Shown piece after piece: positions 1 to 12,604 of a stretch of 56,279 bases of DNA. The position numbers and the translations under genes are program-made. The notes beneath the pieces were generated by a model. The model saw only the letters and a program-made list of their open reading frames with translations, had not been told where the DNA came from and ran no database searches. Source of the stretch: Trichinella spiralis (Eukaryota; Nematoda; Enoplea; Trichinellida; Trichinellidae); the NCBI GenBank assembly GCA_000181795.3, contig CM012955.1, positions 6,615,456 to 6,671,734 of the forward strand, in the 5' to 3' direction. How positions within the stretch are numbered: the stretch's first letter is position 1; every line of letters starts with the position of its first letter.

Positions 1-480
1 GATTACAAGAAAGTGTATTTCCAAGTGCCCCCGGAAGAATGTGTTGGTGTAACCCAAGGGTTGAATTTGTTTTGGGACTTTTGGGGAAATAAGGGTTTTC
101 TTTTTTTTTTCAATAGAAAAAAGCTTGTGTTTTTTGGCGTTGCGGGTTCGGGGTGTGGCCCAGTTTGGCCCCCAATATTTGGGGCCCCCCGGGGCCTTTT
201 TTATTCCAACCCAGGGCCAGTGGGGGTGATCCCTTGCCCCATTCTTGGGCCGGGAAATTTTAGGATTTCACGTTCGCCGGGACAATTTTTCCAAGGCGTT
301 CAGAAGGGGGAGGAAACCCCGGCGGGGGAAGCGGTTTGTCAAAACGTTGAACCGTTACACATTCAACCATTTACAGTATGCGGGGACATGGGAAGAGGGG
401 GGGCATGGGGTTGGGGGGAGTTTGGATTTTTTGACATGAGGGATAAAATGCATATGCAGAAAATAGAAATGCCAGTATAA
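1..480. other. Low-quality contig-end sequence
   Basis: Base composition is unlike the rest of the window: many stretched homopolymers (runs of G, C and T) and doubled letters, with much higher GC. The only long open frame through it is rich in Gly, Phe and Pro and looks like no protein family. This pattern fits error-rich base calls at a contig end better than biology. I would not annotate genes here. Confidence 0.6.
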
Positions 481-2003
481 CGACGGATCGAAGAGAAAAA
501 ATAATTTTCCTCCCCCAGCTGCTGTTTGGGGTTGAAGGAACAAAAAAAAGAAAGAGAAAAAGCCACGACACTACCGGTGACCTTGGCCAAGCAGTTGTGG
601 AAATTATCCTCAGGGAAGAAGTCATTCGACATTCAAAACGGAACTCATTTGTCATCGTTGTTGCTGATGGCGAAAATTCAAAATTACCACAAAATTATCT
701 ATCATTTATGAAAATTTTTGAATACTTTTTGTCCAGTAAAATGACAAATTTCTTTTCCAACTTTTTCAAATTCAACAACTTCAATACCAATGATTATCAC
801 TTTTAATCAACAATTCGGCAGTCTATGTGAATGCTTTTGTTATTTCATTTTCATGTATTTATTTTATATGAAAATCAAATTTAACATCTGATTTTATGAA
901 GGTTTTGAATTAAATTTTAAAAATATTCTTTGAAGAATTTCAAAAATAATTGAAAAGTTAAACTTTTTATTAATGGAGATGTACTATTTAAAAAAAATAT
1001 TCAAAAAGCACTTTTTTAAAAATTTATTTCAAAAATTGCACAATGTTTATTTGATCAGCAGAATTGGCAATCTGCCAACTTTTTGCTAGTAATTCTATCA
1101 TCGTCGTTGAATAACTCCTTTCTTTCATTTGCTGCTTATTTCACTTTATCATGCTTTATTGAATCAAATATTTCTTTTATCATCATCAGCAATAATGCAT
1201 AATTACACAATTTTTCCAACTTTACTACATACTTCTACATAACGAATAGATTTTAAATAACATACCATCAATGTTATGCAAAATTGTGTTGATGAAATAT
1301 TTAATACATAATTTTGTAGTATAATTGAAAAGTTTTTGAAAATTATCATAATTAATACGAACAATTCTTAAACTTCAATGCAAAATCGATGCATTGTTGA
1401 TAAGAAAATCAATAAAAAATATTACACGCAATTTTTGAACTTGATTACTTTTAAATACAATATTCATTTTATCAAAAATCTGCGTCCGCTTTGGCGTGTG
1501 AAACGAAGCGTATCGTGTTAAGAAGAAAATAGTTATTTTTTATTTCATTTAATAAATTTATTTATTAATAATTTTACATTTTATCCGCTAAACATCCCTG
1601 TTTACTGTAACTTTCGTATATTGAAGTGGTTAAAAAATTTGCAATTTAAAATCGACCAAAAATATCAAATAATTAATTAATTTCAAAATAGAAAGTGTAC
1701 CTATGATGTCGGCTTAATTTCGTTTGTCTATATAAATGTCAAGCCGATAACGTGTACACAAATTCCACCCTGTATTACTATTTGTGCGCAACACTGTCCA
1801 CATATCAATTTCAATTAGAAAATGAAATTTATTTAGAAGAACTCCAAAGTATTCAAATTTAGAAGTGCATGAGTGGACTATGGAATAAAAACAAATGCAT
1901 TTTCAGAGCACAATTTATTTTAATTTCCACATTTTTCTCAGGTTTCAATAATAATAAAGGTTTCAATAAGTTTCAATAAAAGCTTGAATCTTCTTACTGC
2001 AAT
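481..2003. other. Mostly AT-rich non-coding sequence
   Basis: A short stretch on the plus strand at about 558-690 reads open with a protein-like composition (GDLGQAVVEIILREEV followed by a hydrophobic strand VIVVADG). It is faintly reminiscent of a phosphofructokinase-type strand, but it is too short to assign. It may be the last piece of a gene lost in the poor sequence to its left. From about 700 to 2003 I see only AT-rich sequence. A TTTATT near 1915 could serve as the poly(A) signal of the Sm D3 gene on the minus strand. Confidence 0.4.
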
Positions 2004-2610
2004 TCAACGCGCCGCTGAACTGCCACGGAAACCTCGGCTAGAAAATACCCCACGGCCTCTTCCTCCTTCAAAGTGACAAAACATTCTGTATAAAAAGAAT
2101 TACGCATAAACATTAAATCAAAAACTTGCTTTTGAAAGCGGCCGCTTTTCCTCGTGGTGGAGCAGGAACTTTTGGCACTCCTTTCAACATAGTTTTAAAC
2201 ATAGGCGCGTTCTTCAGCATATCCGGCAGAATTAAAAAACGAATCTTCGATCCTCTTATGTAAACTTGATCCATTTGTGTTACCTGGCCATCACGATAAG
2301 TAACTGTCACATCAGTCATATTGCAATTCATATTGTCCTCTGCTTCCAGTAGTTTTCCACGAAATACTTCGCCTGAAATACGACATTTGATGGGCTTTTT
2401 ATGTATTCATAACATGTTCCAATGACGCATTTAGCTTGAAATGTAAAACTGTACGCTCATACAACGGATATTGAAATGTATATACATTTGGAATCAATGT
2501 TATAAACAGATTAAACTAATTTAAAAATTCTACTAACCAGTGGTGGTTTCCAACATAACAATATGCCCTTCTGCTTCATGTAAAATTTTCAAAGGAACGC
2601 CAAGAGACAT
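2004..2610 (-). CDS. SNRPD3: Small nuclear ribonucleoprotein Sm D3
   Basis: This is a core spliceosomal Sm protein; Sm D3 pairs with Sm B in the heptameric ring assembled on U1, U2, U4 and U5 snRNAs. Three exons fit in phase: 2610-2538, 2372-2126 and 2085-2004, giving about 133 residues (human 126). Exon 1 starts [18 protein letters not shown] and, with the start of exon 2, makes the Sm1 motif. Exon 2 carries Sm2 with the diagnostic [19 protein letters not shown]. If exon 2 is read through, it stops early and loses the Arg-Gly tail. Removing a 40-nt intron (2125-2086, weak GTTTTT donor, TATACAG acceptor) joins an RG-rich tail (GRGRG, SRGFRG), as expected for the methylated tail of this family. 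Intron 1 is 165 nt. The next gene on the same strand begins over 1 kb away, so there is no sign of an operon. Confidence 0.93.
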
Positions 2611-3770
2611 TATCACAAGCAGTCAACTTTGTAAGGTGTAAATAAAAATGATGGATTACTGTATCACCGCTTTTGCTTAATTTTCAAGTTTTGTAGATCA
2701 GTTCGCAAGTATTTATTTTTATGAAAGTGACTATAAAAATAATAACATATAATCATTTTGAATATTATTTTAGAATAAAATAACTATACCGAATTTATAA
2801 AGTGAATAGATTTATGAATAATTTATAATAAAATTCTAGCCGGTAATTTATCATTTGTAATTACAGTATTTCATTGGCACTTGCAAGATTTTTGAAAATA
2901 GCTGTGAAAATATTTTCAATATTTATTAGTTATTCATAAATTATTATAAATTTTTGGGCAAATTCTTTTCAACTGTATGGAATAGCAATTATAGGAATGT
3001 GGAAAGATTACAAGAAATAGAATACAAAATATTGCAGCATGATGTAACGCAGAAAGACAACATTGTATGCATATTCGCAAACAACATTTCAAAAAACTTT
3101 ACAAGGGACATCATGGGCAGAAGAATTTTTTTATTAATGGTTTTTACAAAATGCATTTCATCAATTCAGACATTAAATATTTATTGTTGTATTAGAAATT
3201 GCATTGAAAATAAAGTAAAAATTATAAAAAAGCAACAATAGGTGAAAATTAATATGCACATAAAGGTGATTATGTTTTTCGAGTAGAGAAGCAGTTTTCC
3301 TCCTGTTTATCAGGCAAATAAAATTTATTGAACATTCAGCTTTTAGCTTACTTTTATAAATTGTATTTTTTAAATGAAAATCACAATGCTTGCATTTTTT
3401 CTCAATTATTCTGAAAATCATATACGCATTGTATATTTTTGTAAAATATACTGTTTATTGTGTGCAATCAAGGGCTACTTTCTTCTCCTCCATAAGACAA
3501 TAAAATAAAAGCTCCGTGAGTGGCATATGTAATAAAAATTTTTTGCATGAATAAAAGAACCAACTGTTGATTAAAATAATAGAGAAGAAACAAATCACTC
3601 CAGTGTAAAAGTTTTGTAAAATGTTTAGCAAAAAAGTGGAAAACATAAATACCGTCGAATGAACAACACAGATCAGTGAAATATGCATTGGTGTGCAATT
3701 GTGAAATTATGTTTTTGTTGTTGTTTGTCGTCTGCGCTGCTTGTAGTGAATTGTTTTAGGAAATGAGAAT
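2611..3770. other. Intergenic, AT-rich
   Basis: This is the spacer between the 5' end of the Sm D3 gene and the 3' end of the RBBP4-like gene. It holds the Sm D3 promoter by position, but I see no clear TATA or other motif. The short open frames are Lys/Ile/Phe-rich and look random. Confidence 0.5.
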
Positions 3771-5051
3771 TCAATTACAAAGTGGTGCTTCGATTTCGTT
3801 CAATTCGTCGTAGTCGTGGTATATGTTGTCGGACATTTGCCAGAGTTGAAGGATGTTGTCTTCAGATACTGAGGCAATCATCCATGGATTTTGCAAGCCC
3901 CAAGAGAAGTCGGATATTTTAGCCGTATGACCGGCGTGGATGAACAACAATTCCGGCGGTCCATCAATTGCGTCGTCAGCCGTTTGCTCGTCACCAATTT
4001 TGCTCATATCCCAGACATGCAAGCGACGATCAGAGCCGCTGGATGCTAAAATGGTCTCGTTTTGCGACGACCATTGCACTTGGAAGATATCATCTTGGTG
4101 TGATTCGAAAGAATGCACTTTCAACGAGAGATTGCGCATATCCCATAAACCTACCGTATGGTCGGCAGAGCCTGTTGCCACCAAGCAGCCGTTGAAAGGA
4201 TTAAATTCTACGCAGTAAATTTCAGCTGGATGCGCCCTTACTGAATGCGTCGGTCGAAAGCGGTTGTCTTCTCTTATATCCCAAATCAACAGTAAATGAT
4301 CGTCGCCGACGGAGGCAAAAATATGCTGGTTATTCGAATGCCAAGCCACGTCTTCTACAATATGTGTGTGGCCTTCAAATATTGACAAAGCGTCCAAGCA
4401 TCCAGCTTCCGTTGACTTGGCGTTGACATCCCACATGCAAACAGTGTGATCATCAGATGCGGAAATTAAATAGCCAAAACGAATACAATTCCAAGCGAGA
4501 CCGAAACCTTCTCTTACGTGACCACGCAAGCGAAGCGTGGGTTTGAAATCGCCAGACGGTTGAACTTTGTCCGTGCGTTTCGAAAAATCAAAAACGAATA
4601 CTTCCGACGACGGAGACACGGTGGCAATAATATGCGCATTCTGTGGCATATAGCGTGCTCTATTCACTTCCCCCTCATGATTAACACGAGCTTCTATATG
4701 TAATTTACAAGAATAACCATGCAATGCTCCGTGTTCCATTCCTTCATTGTCGTAATATGAACGATCGTAACACACTGCCTCTTCATCTATTAAGTTCACT
4801 GACATGGCTAATAATGAATTTTGTTCGTTAGCTGTATGCGTTCCAAGCAGCAAGCTGAAAGCGGTTGAATATGAACTAGTTTTCCATATCGGATGCGGAA
4901 GCCACTGGCAAGTAAGACTTGGCCATTCTAAGCAGTGCGTGATCAATTTATCATACAAAAATGGAACATTGCGCTTCCATATTTTGTAATCGTCGTTAAT
5001 CATTCGCATTTCTGCAGTTTCATCCGATGGTGTGCTCAAATATGATGTCAT
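3771..5051 (-). CDS. RBBP4: RBBP4/RBBP7-type histone-binding WD40 protein (p48)
   Basis: A histone H4/H3 chaperone subunit shared by CAF-1, NuRD, Sin3 and PRC2 complexes; it acts in the nucleus. The chosen Met (MTSYLSTPSDE) gives 426 residues, against 425 in human RBBP4; the frame is open further upstream, with earlier Met codons up to 5120. The N-terminal helix (NDDYKIWKRNVPFLYD) and the signature EWPSLTCQWLP are present, followed by NHEGEVNRARYMPQN and seven WD-type blades (GSADHTVGLWDMRN, SESHQDDIFQVQWS-type, ASSGSDRRLHVWDMSKIG). The PP-loop region DGPPELLFIHAGHTAKISDFSW is well kept. It is divergent at the N-terminal third (IWKTSSYSTAFSLLLG) and the C-terminal end. There is no intron at all, although most neighbours are intron-rich, which suggests a retrocopy or a lineage with intron loss. 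The frame is intact. Confidence 0.93.
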   Translation of the reverse strand: MTSYLSTPSDETAEMRMINDDYKIWKRNVPFLYDKLITHCLEWPSLTCQWLPHPIWKTSSYSTAFSLLLGTHTANEQNSLLAMSVNLIDEEAVCYDRSYYDNEGMEHGALHGYSCKLHIEARVNHEGEVNRARYMPQNAHIIATVSPSSEVFVFDFSKRTDKVQPSGDFKPTLRLRGHVREGFGLAWNCIRFGYLISASDDHTVCMWDVNAKSTEAGCLDALSIFEGHTHIVEDVAWHSNNQHIFASVGDDHLLLIWDIREDNRFRPTHSVRAHPAEIYCVEFNPFNGCLVATGSADHTVGLWDMRNLSLKVHSFESHQDDIFQVQWSSQNETILASSGSDRRLHVWDMSKIGDEQTADDAIDGPPELLFIHAGHTAKISDFSWGLQNPWMIASVSEDNILQLWQMSDNIYHDYDELNEIEAPLCN

Positions 5052-6709
5052 TTTATCAGAATTCACCAAATTACCTAAGAAAGATATTTCTGTCATTGTA
5101 TACAATATATATTTTTTCAATACATAAATAATACATTAATCAATAATACGTTTTTTCAATACAATAAAATACAATATTTATTAAAATATTAGGAATTATT
5201 ATATTTTGAAAACTGCGTAATTACAAGTACTTAGACAACAGTTTGCAATATACTTAAGAAATGCAAAAGTTTCACATTATTACAGTGCTTTAGTTTTCAA
5301 GAATTTAAATTAAAAATTAACGAAGAACAAAAGCTTCAGCATGAAGCATTCCATTCTAAAGCATTCGTAAGTTCAATGCATGTCAAAACGGTTCAAAGTT
5401 GTTTATGAAAATTTTGTTCCAAAAATTTACAGTGCTTGAAATTGTGGCAATTATCTTATGCTTACACAAAATATATTTAAATATTTGCGTATGAAGTTAC
5501 TGTTCAGATGAACAAATGACATCCGATCGAAAAAGAGAAAATAATCATTGCAAATGTCGGATGAAGAGATATAAAAGCATGAATTTCAAGTAATGCAGTA
5601 AAGTAAATAGTCAAATATGCTGAATAAGTAACTACTACATTACATTTCTTGAATAAAACAAGAAAGAAACAAAACAATAACTGATGGCATATTTACAGTA
5701 TAATCAAAATAAATGTGTCACCAATTTAAATACAGTAACCAATCAAAAAATTGATATTCCAGTTTCTCAAAATAAATCAAAATTAATCCATCTTATCCAA
5801 AGTACTTAAATTTTACATAAAATTATTATAACTGTATTACAGGAACTTGAATTATGTTTTTGTAAATTTTAATTTCAGTATATTGACATACATATGTAGC
5901 GTACATCATTATTGCATTATTATAATTATTGAATAAATTTAAAATGTTAGAAATATATAAAAGCTAATTTTTTATTTATTTTAATATTTATCAGAATTTT
6001 AGTCAATTTAAAAATTGCATAAGATACAGTATCTGAAATCACTTTTTCAAGTTTCTTAAAATTGAACTGTATAAATGCTGTTCTCTGCATAGTGAATATT
6101 GAACAAAGATAATAAATTAATAACAAGTAATTAAAAATTTTTTGCTTTGTTTACTTCTAAAATGATTAAACTCAATTTATAATGCTAATTGTGCTTCGTT
6201 TTTGTAAACGATACTGTAGTTTGTCTATTTTTTAATGAATTTGTTGTTTGTTAGATTATTACAAATGTGCATTGTTACTTTTGTTAAATGCATCCTGATT
6301 TTTTAATTCTGTGCATTAAGCATGTTATATCAATAATTGTTTCATAACTTCATAAATTGTTTATTTTAGAAGAGATTAACAAATTATGTTCGAGTTGCTT
6401 TGATGTTTTTAGTTGTTTTTTTCAGTATATTACTGTATTATATTGAATTTCAATTGTTAATTTTACATTAAGTAGGTAATTGATGGACCATAGTAATGAA
6501 AGAATCCATGTTGAAGAAATTTGCAGCCGCAAGACTCCTACTTTGGATTGGAATGCACTAGCAATAATGAAGTCAGTTTTGAAACTATGCATTAACAAGC
6601 GTAAAGAATAGATGAATGGAAATAATTTTAGAAATTTATACAATAATGTTTGATATCAACTTCGAAATTCAATATGATGTACTACTTAAAAATGTTTGCA
6701 TATTTTGAG
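5052..6709. other. Divergent intergenic region
   Basis: This AT-rich region separates the RBBP4-like gene (minus) from the ZRSR-like gene (plus), so both promoters should be in it. A 42-codon open frame starts at 6483 (MDHSNERIHVEEICSRK, then TPTLDWNAL) and has coding-like composition. It could be the missing N-terminal exon of the ZRSR-like gene, but I cannot show a convincing splice to it. Nothing else stands out. Confidence 0.4.
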
Positions 6710-8423
6710 ACATAAAAAGAGACGCGCTACGATAAAGAAATTTAAAAGAAGTATTCGTCGTCAACGTCGAGTTGCGAATTCTTCTTCGACCATCGGTGAC
6801 CAAAGTCAGAAAAGAATCATTGTAATGAAAACGAAGTTGTTGCTTAATTTCTCTATATTTCATTCAGCTATTTGTGAAACTTCTGTAGTAATTCATTCAG
6901 AGTACGATGAAGAGGAATGGTTGCGAAGGGAGTCTGTTGCACGTGCAGAATTTTTGAAAAGCAATGAACAAAAGGACAATGTAATTTGCTTTCATTGTTT
7001 ATTATTTTTTTTGCTTATAACTGTTTTTTAGAATATTCTTTCCGATGCTGCGTTGCTTGAAACAGTAAATTTTGGTGTAAGTTTATCAAGAAAATTTTTT
7101 AAAATTGAAAGTAACAGTCAATTTTTATTATTGCATTAGCATGTATTTGTGCTGTGCCAAGTGAAATGAGAAATGTTTCATCAGTTTTTTTTGAATTACG
7201 TACCATTACAACTATTTGTAAATAAAGTTTATTACAAAATTAAACGTATTTTAAAATGATATTCTGTATAATGAGATGATCAGTGTGCGTATAATGAAGT
7301 TATTTGTGAAAAGCAGTTATTATGTACGTATGTAAATATAAGTTCATACATAAACTATGCAGTTATTTAGAAAAAAACTTTTTCATTGGCTAATGCTTTA
7401 TTATTTTAATAATTTTTGTTTGTATGATTAAAACAAATGCATATTATTACTGTATTTAGTTTTTGAAAGTTTTATTGATGTCATGTTTGCTTTACATTTG
7501 TAGTAAATTATGGCTTGAACTAGTCGTGAAAGCTGTGGATTTTTTTAAATTTTTGTGAAAAAAATTTTTAATGATCAGAACTGTAGAGACATGCCTTTTG
7601 TCTTTAGAATATTGACCATGACGTTTTTTTGTCAGCAGCTGAAGTTCCAAATGTTCACATTTGGAATAGCAAAGTTTCCTGTCCATATTTTTCTAGAGTG
7701 GGCAGTTGTCCGCATTATCCGCACTCGTATGTTAAAAAAATCAAATATTTGTTTTTGCTTTTGTTTTTTATAATATTTTATTTTTTCATGTAGATGTACT
7801 TTTGTTCATGAAATTCCTGATAAATCTGCTATATTGCTTATTTCCAACTTTTTCCGTCACTTTGCACTAGTTGAACCATGTTTAAACGAATCATCAGAGG
7901 AAGACATGTGGCTACTGTATGACAAATTTGAACTTTATCAAGAATTTTGTGATTTCTTTATTGATATTGAAAACCAGCTAAAAGAATTTGGCAAACTTAA
8001 AAAATTAATTGTTTGTCAGAATATAGTACGGCATCTTCGTGGCAATGTTTACGTCGAATATGCAAAGTTGGTTTTTCAAGAACATTGTCCGGGTTGGTCA
8101 GAATTACTGATATGACGTTTCAGGCAAGACGAAGCCAGAGCGGCCATGGTTGGCTTGTATGGTCGTTGGTACAATCGAATGCAAATTTATCCGAGATTAG
8201 TTTCTGTGAACTGGACCGATGCGCTTTGCAGTTGAGGAACTTTCTTTCTCTTCTTTTCATCGCATAATATATTTTAAAATTATAACAATTATGAATAATT
8301 ATTTATATTTATTTCTTTTTCCTTTTAATAGATGAATTCGTGCGTTTCAAAAAATGCCAGCGAAATCCCACTTGCTATTTACTTCATCCATTTCAAAATC
8401 CCACACCAAAGCGCCGTACTTGA
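6710..8423 (+). CDS. ZRSR2: U2AF35-related splicing factor, ZRSR2/Urp type (5' end incomplete)
   Basis: It recognises 3' splice sites, in other animals chiefly of U12-type introns. Exons in phase: about 6710-6980, 7032-7076, 7608-7726, 7794-8066, 8124-8230 and 8332-8423; introns are as short as 51 and 57 nt. The N-terminal basic helix (HKKRRATIKKFKR) and EEWLRRESVARAEFLK match ZRSR2. The first zinc finger begins CPYFSRVGSC. An RRM-like domain follows (ILLISNFF to HLRGNVYVEYAK, then GLYGRWYNRMQIYP). The second CCCH finger, split by the last intron, has exact C-x8-C-x5-C-x3-H spacing and ends CQRNPTCYLLH. The protein stops soon after (PTPKRRT), without the usual RS tail. No Met lies between an in-frame stop at 6687 and the conserved start, so an upstream exon is needed. 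The first finger has an extra residue (C-x8-C-x6-C-x3-H). Confidence 0.87.
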
Positions 8424-11400
8424 TCTGCTTTTTTTGAAAAGAAATTTGCATATCGGAGCAATTATTTTTTTTTGTTAAGTTGAAAATAAATTTATAACTA
8501 GTAACTATTATTTTTATTGTAGTTTTCAGTTGTTGTAGTTGCGCTCTTACGGACAGTGGTGTGCATGTATGTTGGTAGGTTTTACGTTGATGTAGAATTG
8601 AAATATTGTTTACATTTGATGAATATATTTAATTTTTTTTATTTATTTAAATACGTAAATCAATCAATCAGTTAATATACATGAACATTTATATTTATAT
8701 ATGCATTTTCTTTTTGATAAATTTGTTTGTATTTTATATTGTATCATAATAATTGAATTATTTAAGGAGATAAAGTGACAAGGTTGAACAAACGAGAGAA
8801 AGAACATTTCTTTTTCAATGACAGATTTCTGCTTTTGAATATTGTAAGATACGTGAGAAAAGTGTTGTTTTGGGACAAATTATAACAGAATTCAATAACA
8901 AAATAAGGAAGAAATCACTGAAAGTATGTTTTGAATATACATGCACTGTAATATATGCACTTTTATTAAAGTGAATTTCTTTTTTAGTTACTATACTTTT
9001 AAAGTCAATTTAAATTTTTTAAGTGCAAATTTACATTTGATAAGTTTTAAAATAACGATAGAAACTGGAGTGTTGATGGAATTAAAATTGTATTGTTTTC
9101 TTTATTTTTTTCATCTGTTCTTTGGTTTTATTTTAAGCATATTCGTGTGAGGGTAAATGCGTGTTATTTACAATTGATGGCATATTTTATTTCTCAATAT
9201 TGTCCATTTACTGGATTTTCTTTTTGCTTTTTGAACGGAATGAATATGAGTAGATGCGAACAGCGGCGATCGATTGGCAATGATCAGGCAGCTGAATGCT
9301 ACCACTATCCGCTTAACAGATGTGTTAAGCTGAAACGCAAAGCTTTCAAGTTTAATTAAACATCTACTGTAGATGCGCTCAAGCCGCAAATGAATTATCT
9401 TACTGTAATAACAAGCCTGACACGGCGGTGTCATTACATAATTGTGTTATGGCTAGTGAGGAAAATGTTGAGAAGAAAATGCTGTCCAATTTACTGGACA
9501 CAGGCATTACTTAATTAATATGTTTTAACGTGAAGTGGTGTATCACTTGAGCTTTCTCCATTCATTGAGCACATCCGACAATAGAGCAGCACAAGTATAT
9601 CTTGAAACATCGCAAGTCAAAATATTTGTTTAACTTAGGAAATCTTTTTTATTCTTCATTTAATTAATGTGAAATTTCTTTAAATTCATATAAGTGCAGT
9701 AACAAACTGTTCAGTTACCATTGTATCATCTACATTTGAAACTTTGAATAGATTTGCAAATGAAGTTGTTAAAATATAAATTGTGTTTATATTTTTGATT
9801 TAATATTACTGAAAAACGTAACATGCACAATTACACATTTTTCAGTTTTACATTTTTAAAGCATATTGTGCATTAGGAAAAAATTTAATTTTGATCATTG
9901 GCTTTTTATTTAGCCGTATTCAAAAAAAGACTAAAACATATGTGAAAGTATTTTTTGCAGTAATCAGTCGGTATTGCTGTTGAAAGTAAGATGTGCATTT
10001 GAAATGGTTGTTTCTGTTTTAAAAATTAATTTCCTTATTGTTTCCAAATGAATATTTATTAAAAATTTGGACAGCATTGCAACATTCAACCTCTAATGAA
10101 ACTTGATAATTTGACATTTTTCTTTTCTTCTTTTAGGAACATTTTTTTTTAATTTAAGGCAAATTTTATTCTTTATTATTATATTGGTGAGAATTTTAAC
10201 AACGTTTTAATATTAATTGCATTTGAATTATTAGTTTCTTCTGTATGCACATGTAAGCGGATGTAATATACAATTGAAACGGGATGTTGCATGCAATGTG
10301 TTTGTGTTGTTTTTCAACTTTTCATATTTCTATTTAAAGCATGATTCTGTGAAAGCAGAAAGCGATGAAAATTGTTCATTTTTGTTTTGAATTTATAAGA
10401 GGATTTATGAAATGGAATTATAATAATTGAATAAATTTTAGCACATTTTTGTTTGACATAATCAATTCAATCCTATTTCATAGTTGAGTAGCATTGTAGA
10501 GGTAAAATAAACAGAACGCTGATTGAAGTTGAACAAATGTCATTAATCTGTTCAACATTCTTGCGATATGAAGGAAGAATTTAATTAAAAATGTTGTAAA
10601 GAGCTGCACTGTAATAATTCTTCTCTAGCCTCCGGTGCTCAGTATTTTGTAATAGTTCTTTTTAGAAAAATATTAAAAGCACACAGGGCAGATAAGAGTG
10701 ACTTTTCTTTTGAAAAGTGCTGAATCGAATTCGAATACGTGAATTCGACCTATGAAAAAGATTATTTCACAATGCATCTTTCTTTTATTCAACAATCAGG
10801 CTTAAAGTTTAGCAAATTATTTGGATATATCAGAAAAAGCATCTACTATCGCAATTGTGCATCATACAATTTTAATTAATAACTTTGATTTTTAAATATC
10901 TATTTTAATATTCTGTACATTGCAGGAAGTATGAAAATATTTTTTTATTTTATTTTAAAATTTATCATAGCTTTTAATTTACGATGCAATAAAATTATAT
11001 ATCTATATATATTATATAAAATTAACAATGTATCATTTTCTGTTTGATCGAATATTAAGCATTTTGATTATTTCAAATTATAGGCAGTTAAGCTATTTTT
11101 ATACTTACAGCTGGGACTATTTTTGATAAGCTGCTTTTCCTTTGCTTTATCAGGATTTAATTTTTTAATTCAGTGTTTTTAGTTTAATTTTAGTAAAGTA
11201 GAAATTTAAGGACCCTTCTGTTGTCAATCGAGAATTGGCAATATGGTGGTTTTTGTCAATTTTTTTGCGTAGGTGAATTTTTATACAGCAAAATGAATTC
11301 AGTTTTTAGAATGCAATGACTGTTTCGAAAAGAAATGCATTATTTTAAAAGCATCTTTAATAAATGATGCAAACAGTGCACAAACTGCTGCCTTTGCTTA

Positions 11401-12604
11401 GATAAGATGAAGATGGGTTTTCTGTTTGATCGAATAAAAAAGAAATTAAGATTACTTCCTCACTTGTAATGTTCTATAAAATACATTCATTTTGAATATG
11501 CACTATTTGAAGCAACTGTTTATTCTTTTCTTACATTACAGTTTTACAGTTAAATAAATCGTAAACTGTAGGGCTTTCTTGCACTAGCCAAAAAGCTTAA
11601 TATCATTGCATTTTATCGTTGCATTTTAATCGGAATTTTATTCTCGTAAATTTATTTCACATATAATGATTCATTTTTATTTCACACACTTTTCTGAATA
11701 CGTGACATGTTCTTAATGTTTTGAATTAAAAAAAAACATTAGATTGATGTAATTGCGCTCATCACATAGCATCTGATGACATTAAAATTAATTGTTAGCT
11801 TAACCATGCATTTATGCTGTTGTTCATTTATATGCTTAGTCAGTGTTTCATTATTTTAAAAATCAGAAGAATAAAGGGAAGTACTGATGCAATATCTTTT
11901 TGTGAAAAATTTTCCAATGAAATCTATGAAAACCTGAAAAAAACGTAAATATTTGCGAATATGTTCATATTAAAATACATTTCATTCCTAAATAATTTTA
12001 TTTATTATATTTAAAGCAATGAATCAATAACAAAGACAAACAATAAATAAGTGCAATTTCAAAAATATGCAGACGAAAGTTGTCCTGTAAACAGTAGCTC
12101 AAATAGTTATTCACAACTTTGCACTGAATTTTTAAATTTTGCATTTTACTGTATTTAATATCACAAATATGGCATCATTTATTTTTTCAATACTTTGCTT
12201 TTATGTAGCTGTTATTCGGTTAGAAAGAACGCCATTTTAAATTAAATTTCTTGTTATGCATTGTAAAAGTTTCCTGCAAAGTCAATGAAAAGAATTGATT
12301 TCATCTTATGAACAAAACAAAAATGAAAAGAAATATGAAAAACAACATCAAAAGTAAAAATTTTTTATTTATAATAGTGCGTGCAGAAAAAATTAAAATT
12401 TGAATTCCTCTTTTACTTACAAGTAGTAGTATGTTTCAAGTGCGACGAATGTTATATGAAAAAATGATTTCATTGATTTCACCACAATTTACTTTTATTT
12501 GTGTTATATATATATATATATATATATATTCAGCACTCGTTTTCAGGATTTAAATCTATTTTGTATTTGCAAAAATATATATTAATTTTTTTATTGTTTT
12601 GTAG
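8424..12604. other. Long AT-rich stretch without an assignable gene
   Basis: This is more than 4 kb of AT-rich sequence. Short open frames at 8941-9150 and 9093-9359 are Phe/Leu-rich or fragmentary. A slightly GC-richer patch at 9236-9320 might be an exon, but has no clear splice partners. A TA microsatellite lies at about 12505-12529. Because a spliced coding end follows at 12605, earlier exons of that gene may be hidden here; I could not identify any. Confidence 0.4.
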
